Source of the DNA: DASTPP01 sp035762175
Lineage (GTDB): Bacteria > Myxococcota_A > Polyangia > Polyangiales > Polyangiaceae
DNA length: 44,689 nt
NCBI GenBank assembly: GCA_035762175.1
Contig: DASTPP010000144.1
Coordinates: 1 to 44,689, forward strand
Reading direction: 5' to 3'
Position numbers and translations under genes: made by a program. Below are positions 23,193 to 29,680 of this stretch, in pieces. Under the pieces are notes generated by a model, which worked only from the letters and a program-made list of their open reading frames with translations, was not told the DNA's origin and did no database searches. The stretch's first letter is position 1. Each line of letters begins with the position of its first letter.

Positions 23193-24524
23193 TCAGGGGG
23201 CCGGCTTCGGCCGGCAGGGGGCGTTGGCCGGCAGGCCCGTCAAGACTTGGGCCAGGCCCCCCGAGAGCAGCACGCCGTCGATGACGTGCACGATGCCGTT
23301 GCCGGCCGTCACGTCGGCCGCCTTCACGTTCGCCCCGCCGAGCGTATCGTTGCCGCCGTTGAGGGTGACGGCCGCGCCTTCGAGGGCCACCGCGATCTCG
23401 GCCGGCACGGGGGGCGTGCCCTCCTGCAAGATGGTGGCGATGCCGTCGGTCGAGGCGACCACGCGCCGGGCGCTGAGCTCGGTCGTCGCCGCGTGGTACG
23501 TCAGAATCTGCGTCAGCACCGGCTTGCCGTCGCCCTTCAAGAAGGCGACGCACGCGGGCCCGTCGTTGACCTTGCCGAGCAGCCCCGCAAAAGCCGTATC
23601 GTCGGGCGCGAACACCGTGAAGGGCCCCGCCCCCTTCAACGTGTCGACGAGGCCGGCGCTCGTCACCAGATCGACCAGCGTCGAGAGCGCCGGGTTGCCC
23701 ACCGCGAGATCGACGATCGACTTGGGCCGGCAGGCGTCGCCCTCGGGCAGGGCGTTGAGCGTGGCGCGCAGCGCGTCCGACAAGATCACCCGGTCGATGA
23801 CGTGAATCACCCCGTTGCTCGCCTGGACGTCGGTGGCGATGACGTCGGCGCCCCCGAGCCGGCCCTGGCCGCCGTTCAAGAGCACCGTCGCCTGCCCCCC
23901 GGCGCTCTCCGCCGTCACCGCGATCTGCGCCTTCGCGCCGCCCCCCTCGAGCAGCGTGTCGACCTGCAGGCCCGCGGACTGCTGACCGAGCTGGCTCACG
24001 ATGGCCGACGAGGGCAGCTCGGCGCCCGCGACGTGGTAGCGCAAGATCTGCTCGAGCACCGGCTTGCCCGGGTCGCTCTTCAGAAAGTCGACGCAGGCCG
24101 CGCCGTCGGTCAGCACCCCGAGCAGCGCCCCGAAGGCCGCGTTGTTCGGCGCGAACACGGTGAAGGGCCCCGCCCCTTGCAGCGCGCCCGCGAGCCCGGC
24201 GGCGCCCACCAGGTCGACGAGCGTCGAGAAGTCGGCGTTCGCCGACGCGATCTCGACGATGTTCTTCTCGCCCGCCACGCCGCCCTGCCCGCCGCCGCCG
24301 CCCGCGCCCGCCCCGCCGCCCGCGCCGCCCGTGCCGCTCGTGCCGCCCGTGCCGCCCGTGCCGCTGCCACCGCTGCCGCCGCTGCCCCCCCTGCCCTGCA
24401 CGCCGACCGGGTTGTCGTCGTCGTCGTCGCCGCACGCGATGAGGCCGAGCGACGCGCCCGCGATCACCATGGGCACGAGGCCGAGGCCGAAACCGAACCG
24501 GAACAAGCTAACCGCACGTTTCAT
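23193..24524 (-). CDS. Lipoprotein with two fasciclin (FAS1) domains
   Basis: This 443-residue lipoprotein has lipobox GLIAC (Cys31), an Asp run, then a Gly/Ser/Thr linker (SGGSGGSGTGGTGG type). Two FAS1 domains follow, at about residues 88-260 and 265-437. Each has the H1 block (GPFTVFAPNNAAFGALL; GPFTVFAPDDTAF), a YH block (ILRYHVAGAEL; ILTYHAATTEL) and the H2 block (GVIHVIDRVIL; GIVHVIDGVLL). FAS1 domains mediate adhesion. The ATG has GGGAG about 11 bases upstream. It is the first gene of the run leading into the ECF sigma and anti-sigma genes, as MPT70/83 are linked to SigK/RskA in mycobacteria. Confidence 0.94.
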   Translation of the reverse strand: MKRAVSLFRFGFGLGLVPMVIAGASLGLIACGDDDDDNPVGVQGRGGSGGSGGSGTGGTGGTSGTGGAGGGAGAGGGGGQGGVAGEKNIVEIASANADFSTLVDLVGAAGLAGALQGAGPFTVFAPNNAAFGALLGVLTDGAACVDFLKSDPGKPVLEQILRYHVAGAELPSSAIVSQLGQQSAGLQVDTLLEGGGAKAQIAVTAESAGGQATVLLNGGQGRLGGADVIATDVQASNGVIHVIDRVILSDALRATLNALPEGDACRPKSIVDLAVGNPALSTLVDLVTSAGLVDTLKGAGPFTVFAPDDTAFAGLLGKVNDGPACVAFLKGDGKPVLTQILTYHAATTELSARRVVASTDGIATILQEGTPPVPAEIAVALEGAAVTLNGGNDTLGGANVKAADVTAGNGIVHVIDGVLLSGGLAQVLTGLPANAPCRPKPAP

Positions 24525-24719
24525 GGCGTTCACTCCCGAATGATGGTTGAACGAAGCCGGGCCCCCGCATCTCGCCCGGGCCGGGCGCGAAAGGGCGCCG
24601 GCCGGCGTTCGTCGAGTTCGTCGGGGCGGGGGCCCTCGCTTGCTTGCCCTCGTATTCGCCCTCCCCCGCCGGACGGATGCACCGACCCGATGTGCCCCCC
24701 CGAGCCGCCGAAGCGGCCG

Positions 24720-24728
24720 TGGTAGAGT
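24720..24728 (+). promoter_or_regulatory. Extended -10 (TGG-TAGAGT) for the upstream ORF/unknown gene pair
   Basis: TGGTAGAGT gives TG, one base, then TAGAGT, four of six to consensus. It would start a transcript near 24735, about 50 bases before the 17-codon ORF. No -35 is evident, as expected for an extended -10. Confidence 0.4.
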
Positions 24729-24787
24729 CGGCCGCGACGAGCGCGCGCCCAAAGCGCCGCGAGACGCCCCGACGACGAGGTGAGGGC

Positions 24788-24841
24788 ATGGTCCGAGCGG
24801 TCAGAGCTCAGCCCCCGATTCGCGGGCTGACCGGCGCATGA
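24788..24841 (+). CDS. 17-residue upstream ORF coupled to next gene
   Basis: A small frame, MVRAVRAQPPIRGLTGA, starts at an ATG with GAGG at ideal spacing (seven bases). Its TGA overlaps the ATG of the following gene (ATGA). The downstream gene itself has no ribosome-binding site, so its translation may depend on this peptide. It is too short for homology, and no attenuator hairpin was found. Confidence 0.45.
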   Translation: MVRAVRAQPPIRGLTGA

Positions 24842-25821
24842 AGGCGGCGAAGCCACGCGGGCCGCGAGCGAGGCGCGACGGCGCGGCGAGGCCACGCGGG
24901 CCGCGAGCGAGGCGCGACGGCGCCGCGAGCGCGAACGCGCCGCCCGTCGGCGCCGCGAGCGCGAACGCGTCGCGCGACGGTGCCGCGAGCGCGCCGCGCG
25001 ACGGCGCCGCGAGCGCGAACGCGCCGCCCGTCGGCGCCACGAGCGCGAACGCGCCGCCCGCCGGGGCCGCCCGGGCGAGCACCTGGCGCAAGGGGCTCGC
25101 CGTCGCGCTGGCGGCGGGGGCGTCGGTGGCCACGTCGCCCCCGCGCTGGCGCCTGACGGCCCCCTCGCCGAGTGTGCAGGCGCCGCCCGAGCGCGGGGTG
25201 CTGCTGCGCATCGAAGCGAGCATCGAGCCGCACGTCTACGCGACGCGGGGCATGGAGCCCCGCACGCTCGCGCCGGTCGACGAGCGCCCCTGGGCCGGGC
25301 GCGGCGACTACTACGCCCCGCCCGGCTGGCAGATCGCCGCGATCGACCTCGAGAGCACCTGCACCAACGCGGGCGTCTGCACCGACTGCGACCCGCCGCC
25401 CGGGGCGCACCTACGGGTCGTCGGCGCCGACATCGTCGGCCCTTGGACACTCTCGGCCGACTCCGAGCCCTTGACCGCGACCGTGCCGGCCGACCGCGCG
25501 ACGCCCACCTTTGAGGTGGAGGTCGAGGCGAGCTCGCGCCCCACCGTCGAGGCGATCGCCTCGACGCCCCGCCCGAACATCGTCCCTCGCGTCTCGGCGC
25601 ACGGGGCCACCCCGCCGACGCCCGCCGGCGCCGGGCTCTACAGGTTCTGGGTGACCTGGTCACAGGCCGGCGACGAGGGCGCGGTCAAGACGCCGGTCGA
25701 GCACTCCTTCGTCGTGCGCGCGACGCTCGAGAGCTTCTGCCGCCCGGGCGAGGCGGCGGCCGCCGAGTGCAAGCCGCCCGCGGGCGCGTCGGTGCGGGTG
25801 GCGGGCGTGAAGGTCTACTGA
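24838..25821 (+). CDS. Unknown membrane-anchored or exported protein with repetitive N-terminus
   Basis: This 327-residue protein matches no family I recognise. Residues 1-80 are Arg/Ala-rich repeats (DGAASANAPPVGA units). At about 83-98 a basic, hydrophobic segment (WRKGLAVALAAGASVATS) could be a signal anchor. Residues 115-327 are beta-rich and look like an extracytoplasmic domain (VLLRIEASIEPHVYATRG, YYAPPGWQIAAIDLE, GAHLRVVGADIVGPW, GLYRFWVTWSQAG), with a CxxAGVCTDC motif. The start is ATG at the end of the upstream ORF. It diverges from the FAS1/ECF operon across about 310 bases. A later start near the hydrophobic segment would remove the repeats. Confidence 0.6.
   Translation: MKAAKPRGPRARRDGAARPRGPRARRDGAASANAPPVGAASANASRDGAASAPRDGAASANAPPVGATSANAPPAGAARASTWRKGLAVALAAGASVATSPPRWRLTAPSPSVQAPPERGVLLRIEASIEPHVYATRGMEPRTLAPVDERPWAGRGDYYAPPGWQIAAIDLESTCTNAGVCTDCDPPPGAHLRVVGADIVGPWTLSADSEPLTATVPADRATPTFEVEVEASSRPTVEAIASTPRPNIVPRVSAHGATPPTPAGAGLYRFWVTWSQAGDEGAVKTPVEHSFVVRATLESFCRPGEAAAAECKPPAGASVRVAGVKVY
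24848..25075 (+). repeat. Degenerate repeats coding an Arg/Ala-rich N-terminus
   Basis: Two copies of a 38-39 base block (CCACGCGGGCCGCGAGCG and what follows, at about 24852 and 24891) are followed by several copies of GGCGCCGCGAGCGCGAACGC. The latter encode GAASANA. Confidence 0.75.
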
Positions 25822-25955
25822 GAGGCCGCGCGAGGCGACGGGGCGACCTCGGGCCACGCCCGCCCGGCCTCGCGCGACGGGCCGAGGCCAAGCGGCCGAG
25901 CGCGCGATCGGCCCCGGGCAGGGGCGCGGCCCTCGAAGAGCCTGGCGACTGTGGC

Positions 25956-25961
25956 TATAAA
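25956..25961 (+). promoter_or_regulatory. -10 box TATAAA, six bases before GTG start
   Basis: TATAAA stands out in this GC-rich background and is five of six to the -10 consensus. The histidine kinase GTG follows after six bases, so transcription would start at about the first base of the gene. Confidence 0.6.
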
Positions 25962-25967
25962 CAGCGG

Positions 25968-27878
25968 GTGCCCACCAAGACATGGTCGCTGAGGGCGCTC
26001 GTCGGGGCCGCGGCCGCGGTCGCCGCCGTCACCGCGCTCAAGCTCGCCGTGCCGCCCGTTGGCCAACGCCTGCCCTTCCTCCTCTACTACGGGGCCGTGC
26101 TGGCCGCCTCGCTCGTGGGGCGCTGGCCGGCCGGCGCGTCCGCCTCGCTGCTCGCCGCCCTCGCGGGCAACGTCTTCTTTCTACCCCCGCACGGCGCGCC
26201 GTCGCCGTCCTGGGGCGCGCTCGGGCAGACGGGCGCGTTCCTCGCCGAGTGCGCGGCGGTCATCATCTTGACCGAGCGGCTGCACGTCGCGATCGCCGAA
26301 CGACGGGCCTCGGCGGACGAAGCCGAGGCGCGCGCGCGCCAGCTCCGCGAGCTGCTCGAGCAGGCGCCGATGCCCGTCTCGCTCTTGCGCGGCCCGGACC
26401 ACGTTTACGAGCTCAACAACGCCGCCTCCCGCACGGTCATGGGGGGGCGCGACGTGCTCGGCAAGCCCGTGCGCGAAGCGCTCCCCGACATCGCCGACGC
26501 CGACGTCGCTCGGCTCGACGCCGCGTACCGCGGCGAGGTGGTGCGGGTCGAGCGCCAGCCCATCCGCCTCGATTGGGACGGGGCGGGCGAGCCGTCCGCG
26601 CGCTACTTCGACGGGACGTGGGCGCCCTACCGCGGGCCGGGCGGCGAGATCGTCGGCGTGCTCGGCGTCGCCATCGACGTGACCGACCGGGTCGATCTGC
26701 TCGAGCGCGAGCGCGCGGCGCGCGAGCGGGCCGAAGAGGCGGGCCGGGCGAAAGATGAGTTCCTCGGGGTGGTGTCGCACGAGCTGCGCACGCCGCTGAA
26801 CGCCGTGCTCGGCTGGGCGCGGCTGCTCCAGGCCGGGTCGCTGCCGGCCGACCAGCAGGCGAAGGCGCTCGAGGTCATCGAGCGCAACGCCGCCGCCCAG
26901 GCGCAGCTCATCGACGACCTGCTCGACGTCAGCGGCATCATCGCGGGCAAGCTGCGCCTCGAGCCGCGGCCGATCGACGTCGCCGCCGCCGTCGGGGCGG
27001 CCGCCGAGGCCGTGCGGCCCGCCGCCGAGGCCAAGGCGCTGCGCTTCGAGGCCGACCTCGATCCGTCCGCCGGGCCGGTCGCCGGCGACGCCGTGCGCCT
27101 GCAGCAGATCGCGTGGAACTTGCTCTCGAACGCCGTCAAGTTCACCCCCCGCGGCGGGCGCGTGCGCGCGCGCGTCGCGCGCCGCGGCGGGCACGTCGAG
27201 CTGCGCGTCGAGGACACGGGCGAGGGCATCCCGGCCGCCTTCTTGCCGCACGTCTTCGAGCGCTTCCGCCAGCGAGACGGCTCGACGACGCGCCGGCACG
27301 GGGGCTTGGGCCTGGGGCTGGCGATCGTCAAGCACCTGGTCGAGCTGCACGGCGGCCGCGTGTGGGCCGAGAGCGAGGGCGAGGGCAAGGGCGCGGCCTT
27401 CACGGTCGAGCTGCCGCTGGCGGCGGGGCCCGGCGCCGCGGCACGGGCGCCCGCGGCGGCTCCCCTGCCGAGCTCTCCGCCCGGGCTCGCGGGCCTGCGC
27501 GTGCTCGTGGTCGACGACGACGCCGACGCGCGCGCGCTGGCCGCCTCCGTGCTCGCGGGGTGCGGGGCGGCGGTGCGCACGGCCGCCTCGGCCGCCGACG
27601 CGCTCGCCGAAGTGCGGCGCGAGCGCCCCGACGTGGTCGTGAGCGACGTCGGCATGCCGGGCGAAGATGGCTACGCCTTCGTCCGCCGCCTGCGCGCGCT
27701 GCCCCCGGGCGAGGGCGGGGCGACGCCGGCGGCGGCGCTGACGGCCTACGCGAGCGCGACCGACCGGCGGGCGGCGCTCGCGGCGGGCTTTCAGATGCAC
27801 GTCGCCAAGCCCGTCGAGCCCGCCGACCTGCTGGCCACCGTCGCGGCCTTGGCGGCCATGCCCCGACCGGCCGACTGA
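25968..27878 (+). CDS. Hybrid histidine kinase with DUF4118 membrane domain
   Basis: This 636-residue protein starts with a KdpD-like DUF4118 membrane domain (residues 8-95; PFLLYYGAVLAASLVGRW and GNVFFLPP). A PAS domain follows at about 120-235, then HisKA with SHELRTPLN at about 269, HATPase (NLLSNAVKFTP, GLGLGLAIVKH), and a C-terminal receiver at about 510-630 (VLVVDDD, phospho-Asp in SDVGMPG near 559, Lys in VAKPVE). GTG 25968 is chosen because the membrane domain begins right after it and a TATAAA box precedes it. It has no adjacent response regulator. It is paralogous to the kinase at 29.7-32.6 kb. Confidence 0.95.
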   Translation: MPTKTWSLRALVGAAAAVAAVTALKLAVPPVGQRLPFLLYYGAVLAASLVGRWPAGASASLLAALAGNVFFLPPHGAPSPSWGALGQTGAFLAECAAVIILTERLHVAIAERRASADEAEARARQLRELLEQAPMPVSLLRGPDHVYELNNAASRTVMGGRDVLGKPVREALPDIADADVARLDAAYRGEVVRVERQPIRLDWDGAGEPSARYFDGTWAPYRGPGGEIVGVLGVAIDVTDRVDLLERERAARERAEEAGRAKDEFLGVVSHELRTPLNAVLGWARLLQAGSLPADQQAKALEVIERNAAAQAQLIDDLLDVSGIIAGKLRLEPRPIDVAAAVGAAAEAVRPAAEAKALRFEADLDPSAGPVAGDAVRLQQIAWNLLSNAVKFTPRGGRVRARVARRGGHVELRVEDTGEGIPAAFLPHVFERFRQRDGSTTRRHGGLGLGLAIVKHLVELHGGRVWAESEGEGKGAAFTVELPLAAGPGAAARAPAAAPLPSSPPGLAGLRVLVVDDDADARALAASVLAGCGAAVRTAASAADALAEVRRERPDVVVSDVGMPGEDGYAFVRRLRALPPGEGGATPAAALTAYASATDRRAALAAGFQMHVAKPVEPADLLATVAALAAMPRPAD

Positions 27879-28053
27879 GCGCCCGCGCTACGATGTGCGG
27901 GCCGCTCGTTCCGCGCCGAGCAGCGGCGCGAAGCTCGCGTGCGTGCCAATCGTGGTGCGATCGGCACCGCCGGACGCGCACCGCGAGGCCGAGGCGACGG
28001 GCGCGTGCGTCGCCCCAGGCGCCCTCAGCCCCCCGGCGCCGACGCCTCGCCCC

Positions 28054-28914
28054 TCAACCTGCCTTGCCCTCGCGCAGCCGCGCGACCTCTTCGCGCAAGC
28101 GCGCGAGCTCGGCCAGCGCCTCGTCCTTGGCCCTCTGCTCGGCCTCGGCCTTCTGCTCGGCCGCCTCTTTCGCCCGCCGCTCGGCCTCTTTCGCCGCCCG
28201 CTCGGCCTCGGCCCGCGCCTCGGCCTCGGCCTTCGCCCGCCGCTCGGCCTCCTTGGCCTGTCGCTCGGCCTCTTCGGGCGTCGGCCACCGCCGCCGCCCC
28301 TTCGGGTCGTCGCTCAGCCGCAGCCGCAGCCCCCCCTCCTCCTCGTCGACCACCACCAGCCACGCCCCGAAGAAGGGCGAGCGCACCGGCCCCTCCCCCG
28401 CGTACAGCCGCTCGAGCCGACCGCCCGGCCCCCGCGCCCACAGCTGCAACCGGTACGGGCCGCCGCCTTCGCGCGGCCCGGCGAGCAGCGGGTCGAACAC
28501 CCACAGCTCGCCCGTACCGCTGGCGTCGTACTTGGCCGGCGCCAGGCGGTAGTCTTTGGTCGGGTGGTTCTTGCTCACCACCTCGAGCGCCACCTTCGGC
28601 GGCGCGTGCCCCGGCCGCCAGGTGCGCACGCTGCGCAGCTTGGCCACCCGCGGCGGCGGCGGCTCGTAGAGCGCCAGGTCGGGGTCGAGCCCCACCTCGG
28701 GCCGCGCGGCCCAAAAGCGCAGCGCCAGGTTGTGCGCGACGTAGGCCGCGCGCTCCTCGCGGACCAGCCACGCCAGCCACAGCAGGCGCACCAGCAGCAA
28801 GATCTGGTCGTGCAGGGTCGATTCGGGCACAGGGGTCTCGTCGAGCGCCCAGCCCGGGGGCGGGGGCGCGCCGTCGTCGCACGCGGCGAGGGGCGAGGGG
28901 GCGGGCTGCGCCAT
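28054..28914 (-). CDS. Uma2-family (DUF820) nuclease-like protein with coiled-coil tail
   Basis: This 286-residue protein has the Uma2 PD-(D/E)XK-like core: DPDLALYEPP near residue 78, KVALEVVSKNHPTKDY near 107-122, PAKYDASGTGELWVFDP near 126-143, then SPFFGAWLVV. The last 85 residues are a charged helix of AERRAKEAE repeats, a probable coiled coil. Uma2 genes are very numerous in Cyanobacteria and Myxococcota. They are called endonucleases by homology, but few have been tested. The start is ATG with a TACGCT box nine bases upstream. It lies between the two hybrid kinases on the opposite strand to the first. Confidence 0.88.
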   Translation of the reverse strand: MAQPAPSPLAACDDGAPPPPGWALDETPVPESTLHDQILLLVRLLWLAWLVREERAAYVAHNLALRFWAARPEVGLDPDLALYEPPPPRVAKLRSVRTWRPGHAPPKVALEVVSKNHPTKDYRLAPAKYDASGTGELWVFDPLLAGPREGGGPYRLQLWARGPGGRLERLYAGEGPVRSPFFGAWLVVVDEEEGGLRLRLSDDPKGRRRWPTPEEAERQAKEAERRAKAEAEARAEAERAAKEAERRAKEAAEQKAEAEQRAKDEALAELARLREEVARLREGKAG

Positions 28915-28923
28915 GGCCCCCGA

Positions 28924-28929
28924 AGCGTA
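28924..28929 (-). promoter_or_regulatory. -10-like TACGCT before Uma2 gene
   Basis: The minus strand reads GTGCTACGCT nine bases before the ATG. The same hexamer precedes proA at seven bases. Confidence 0.4.
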
Positions 28930-29140
28930 GCACGGCCGGCGCGGCCGATCGGGCGACGCGGTCGACGCCGCCACGACCACGAAGCCCTCGACCGGGCCCG
29001 CCGCCGTGAGCTCCTCGCGCGGCGCCTCCGCCGGCGAGGCCTTCGGCCGCGAGCGCACCGCCACGCCGTCGGCCCCGTCGATTCAAAGGCGAGCCCGAGG
29101 GCCCGCGCGCCCCGGGCGTGGAAGGCGGCAAAGCCCGCGC

Positions 29141-29170
29141 TTGACATGCCAGACGCCGGATAGGTTCAAT
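29141..29170 (+). promoter_or_regulatory. Near-consensus sigma70 promoter
   Basis: TTGACA at 29141-29146 is a perfect -35, followed after 18 bases by TTCAAT at 29165-29170 (four of six). This is the best housekeeping-type promoter seen in the window. It points into the truncated gene remnant and beyond it into the antisense strand of the second hybrid kinase. Confidence 0.6.
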
Positions 29171-29180
29171 CGCCGCTTAG

Positions 29181-29680
29181 GACAAAGCTCGCGACGCCCA
29201 AGGCCGCCCCCGCCCGCCCCCTTCGCCCGACAGCGCCGCCGCGGCCTACGAGCGCGTCGCCGCCGAGCTCGACGCGGTGCCGGCCGAGCGCGTCGGCACG
29301 GTGACCGTCGAGATCGCGACGGCGGTCTCGATCGTGCTCGGGGCCTCGGTCAAGCTCGCCGAGCTGCGGCCCGCGATGGTCGCCGAGCTCGTCCAGCCGC
29401 CGCTCAAGAGCCTGGAGCGGATGCCCGACTACGCGCTCGCGGCGCACTACGCGTACCTGCAAAGCTTCGGCACGCAGGCGGCGAGCGAAGGCCGGGTGCG
29501 CGAGCTCGTGGCCGAGGCCGCGCCCTTGCGCCAGCGCCTGCTGACCGTGGCCGAGATGCTCGCCGCGCTCGGGCTCGTCGACGGGGCGCGCGTCGCCGAG
29601 ATCCGCGCGGGCTCGGGCAACGCCGACACGGCCAACGATCTCATCGCGCTCGCCGCCACCTTCTCGAGCGACTGCGCGGC
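29181..29680 (+). pseudogene. Remnant of a conserved myxobacterial gene, truncated at 3' end and probably 5'
   Basis: The frame reads AAAAYERVAAELDAVPAERV, GTVTVEIATAVSIVLGASVK, LAELRPAMVAELV, MPDYALAAHYAYL, then RVRELVAEAAPLRQRLL and GLVDGARVAEIRAGSG, NDLIALAATF. I recognise this as a fragment of an uncharacterised myxobacterial family of about 200-220 residues. The final part of about 70 residues seen in relatives is absent; the frame runs into the 3' end of the convergent kinase gene. There is no ATG upstream of the coding-like sequence, and an in-frame TAG lies at 29178. GTG 29277 is the first possible start. The family call is from memory. Confidence 0.6.

Noticed and set aside
27955..27968. 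GGTGC-GATCG-GCACC hairpin after the first hybrid kinase as a terminator
   Set aside because: The stem is only five base pairs with no T-run. No convincing intrinsic terminator was found anywhere in the window.
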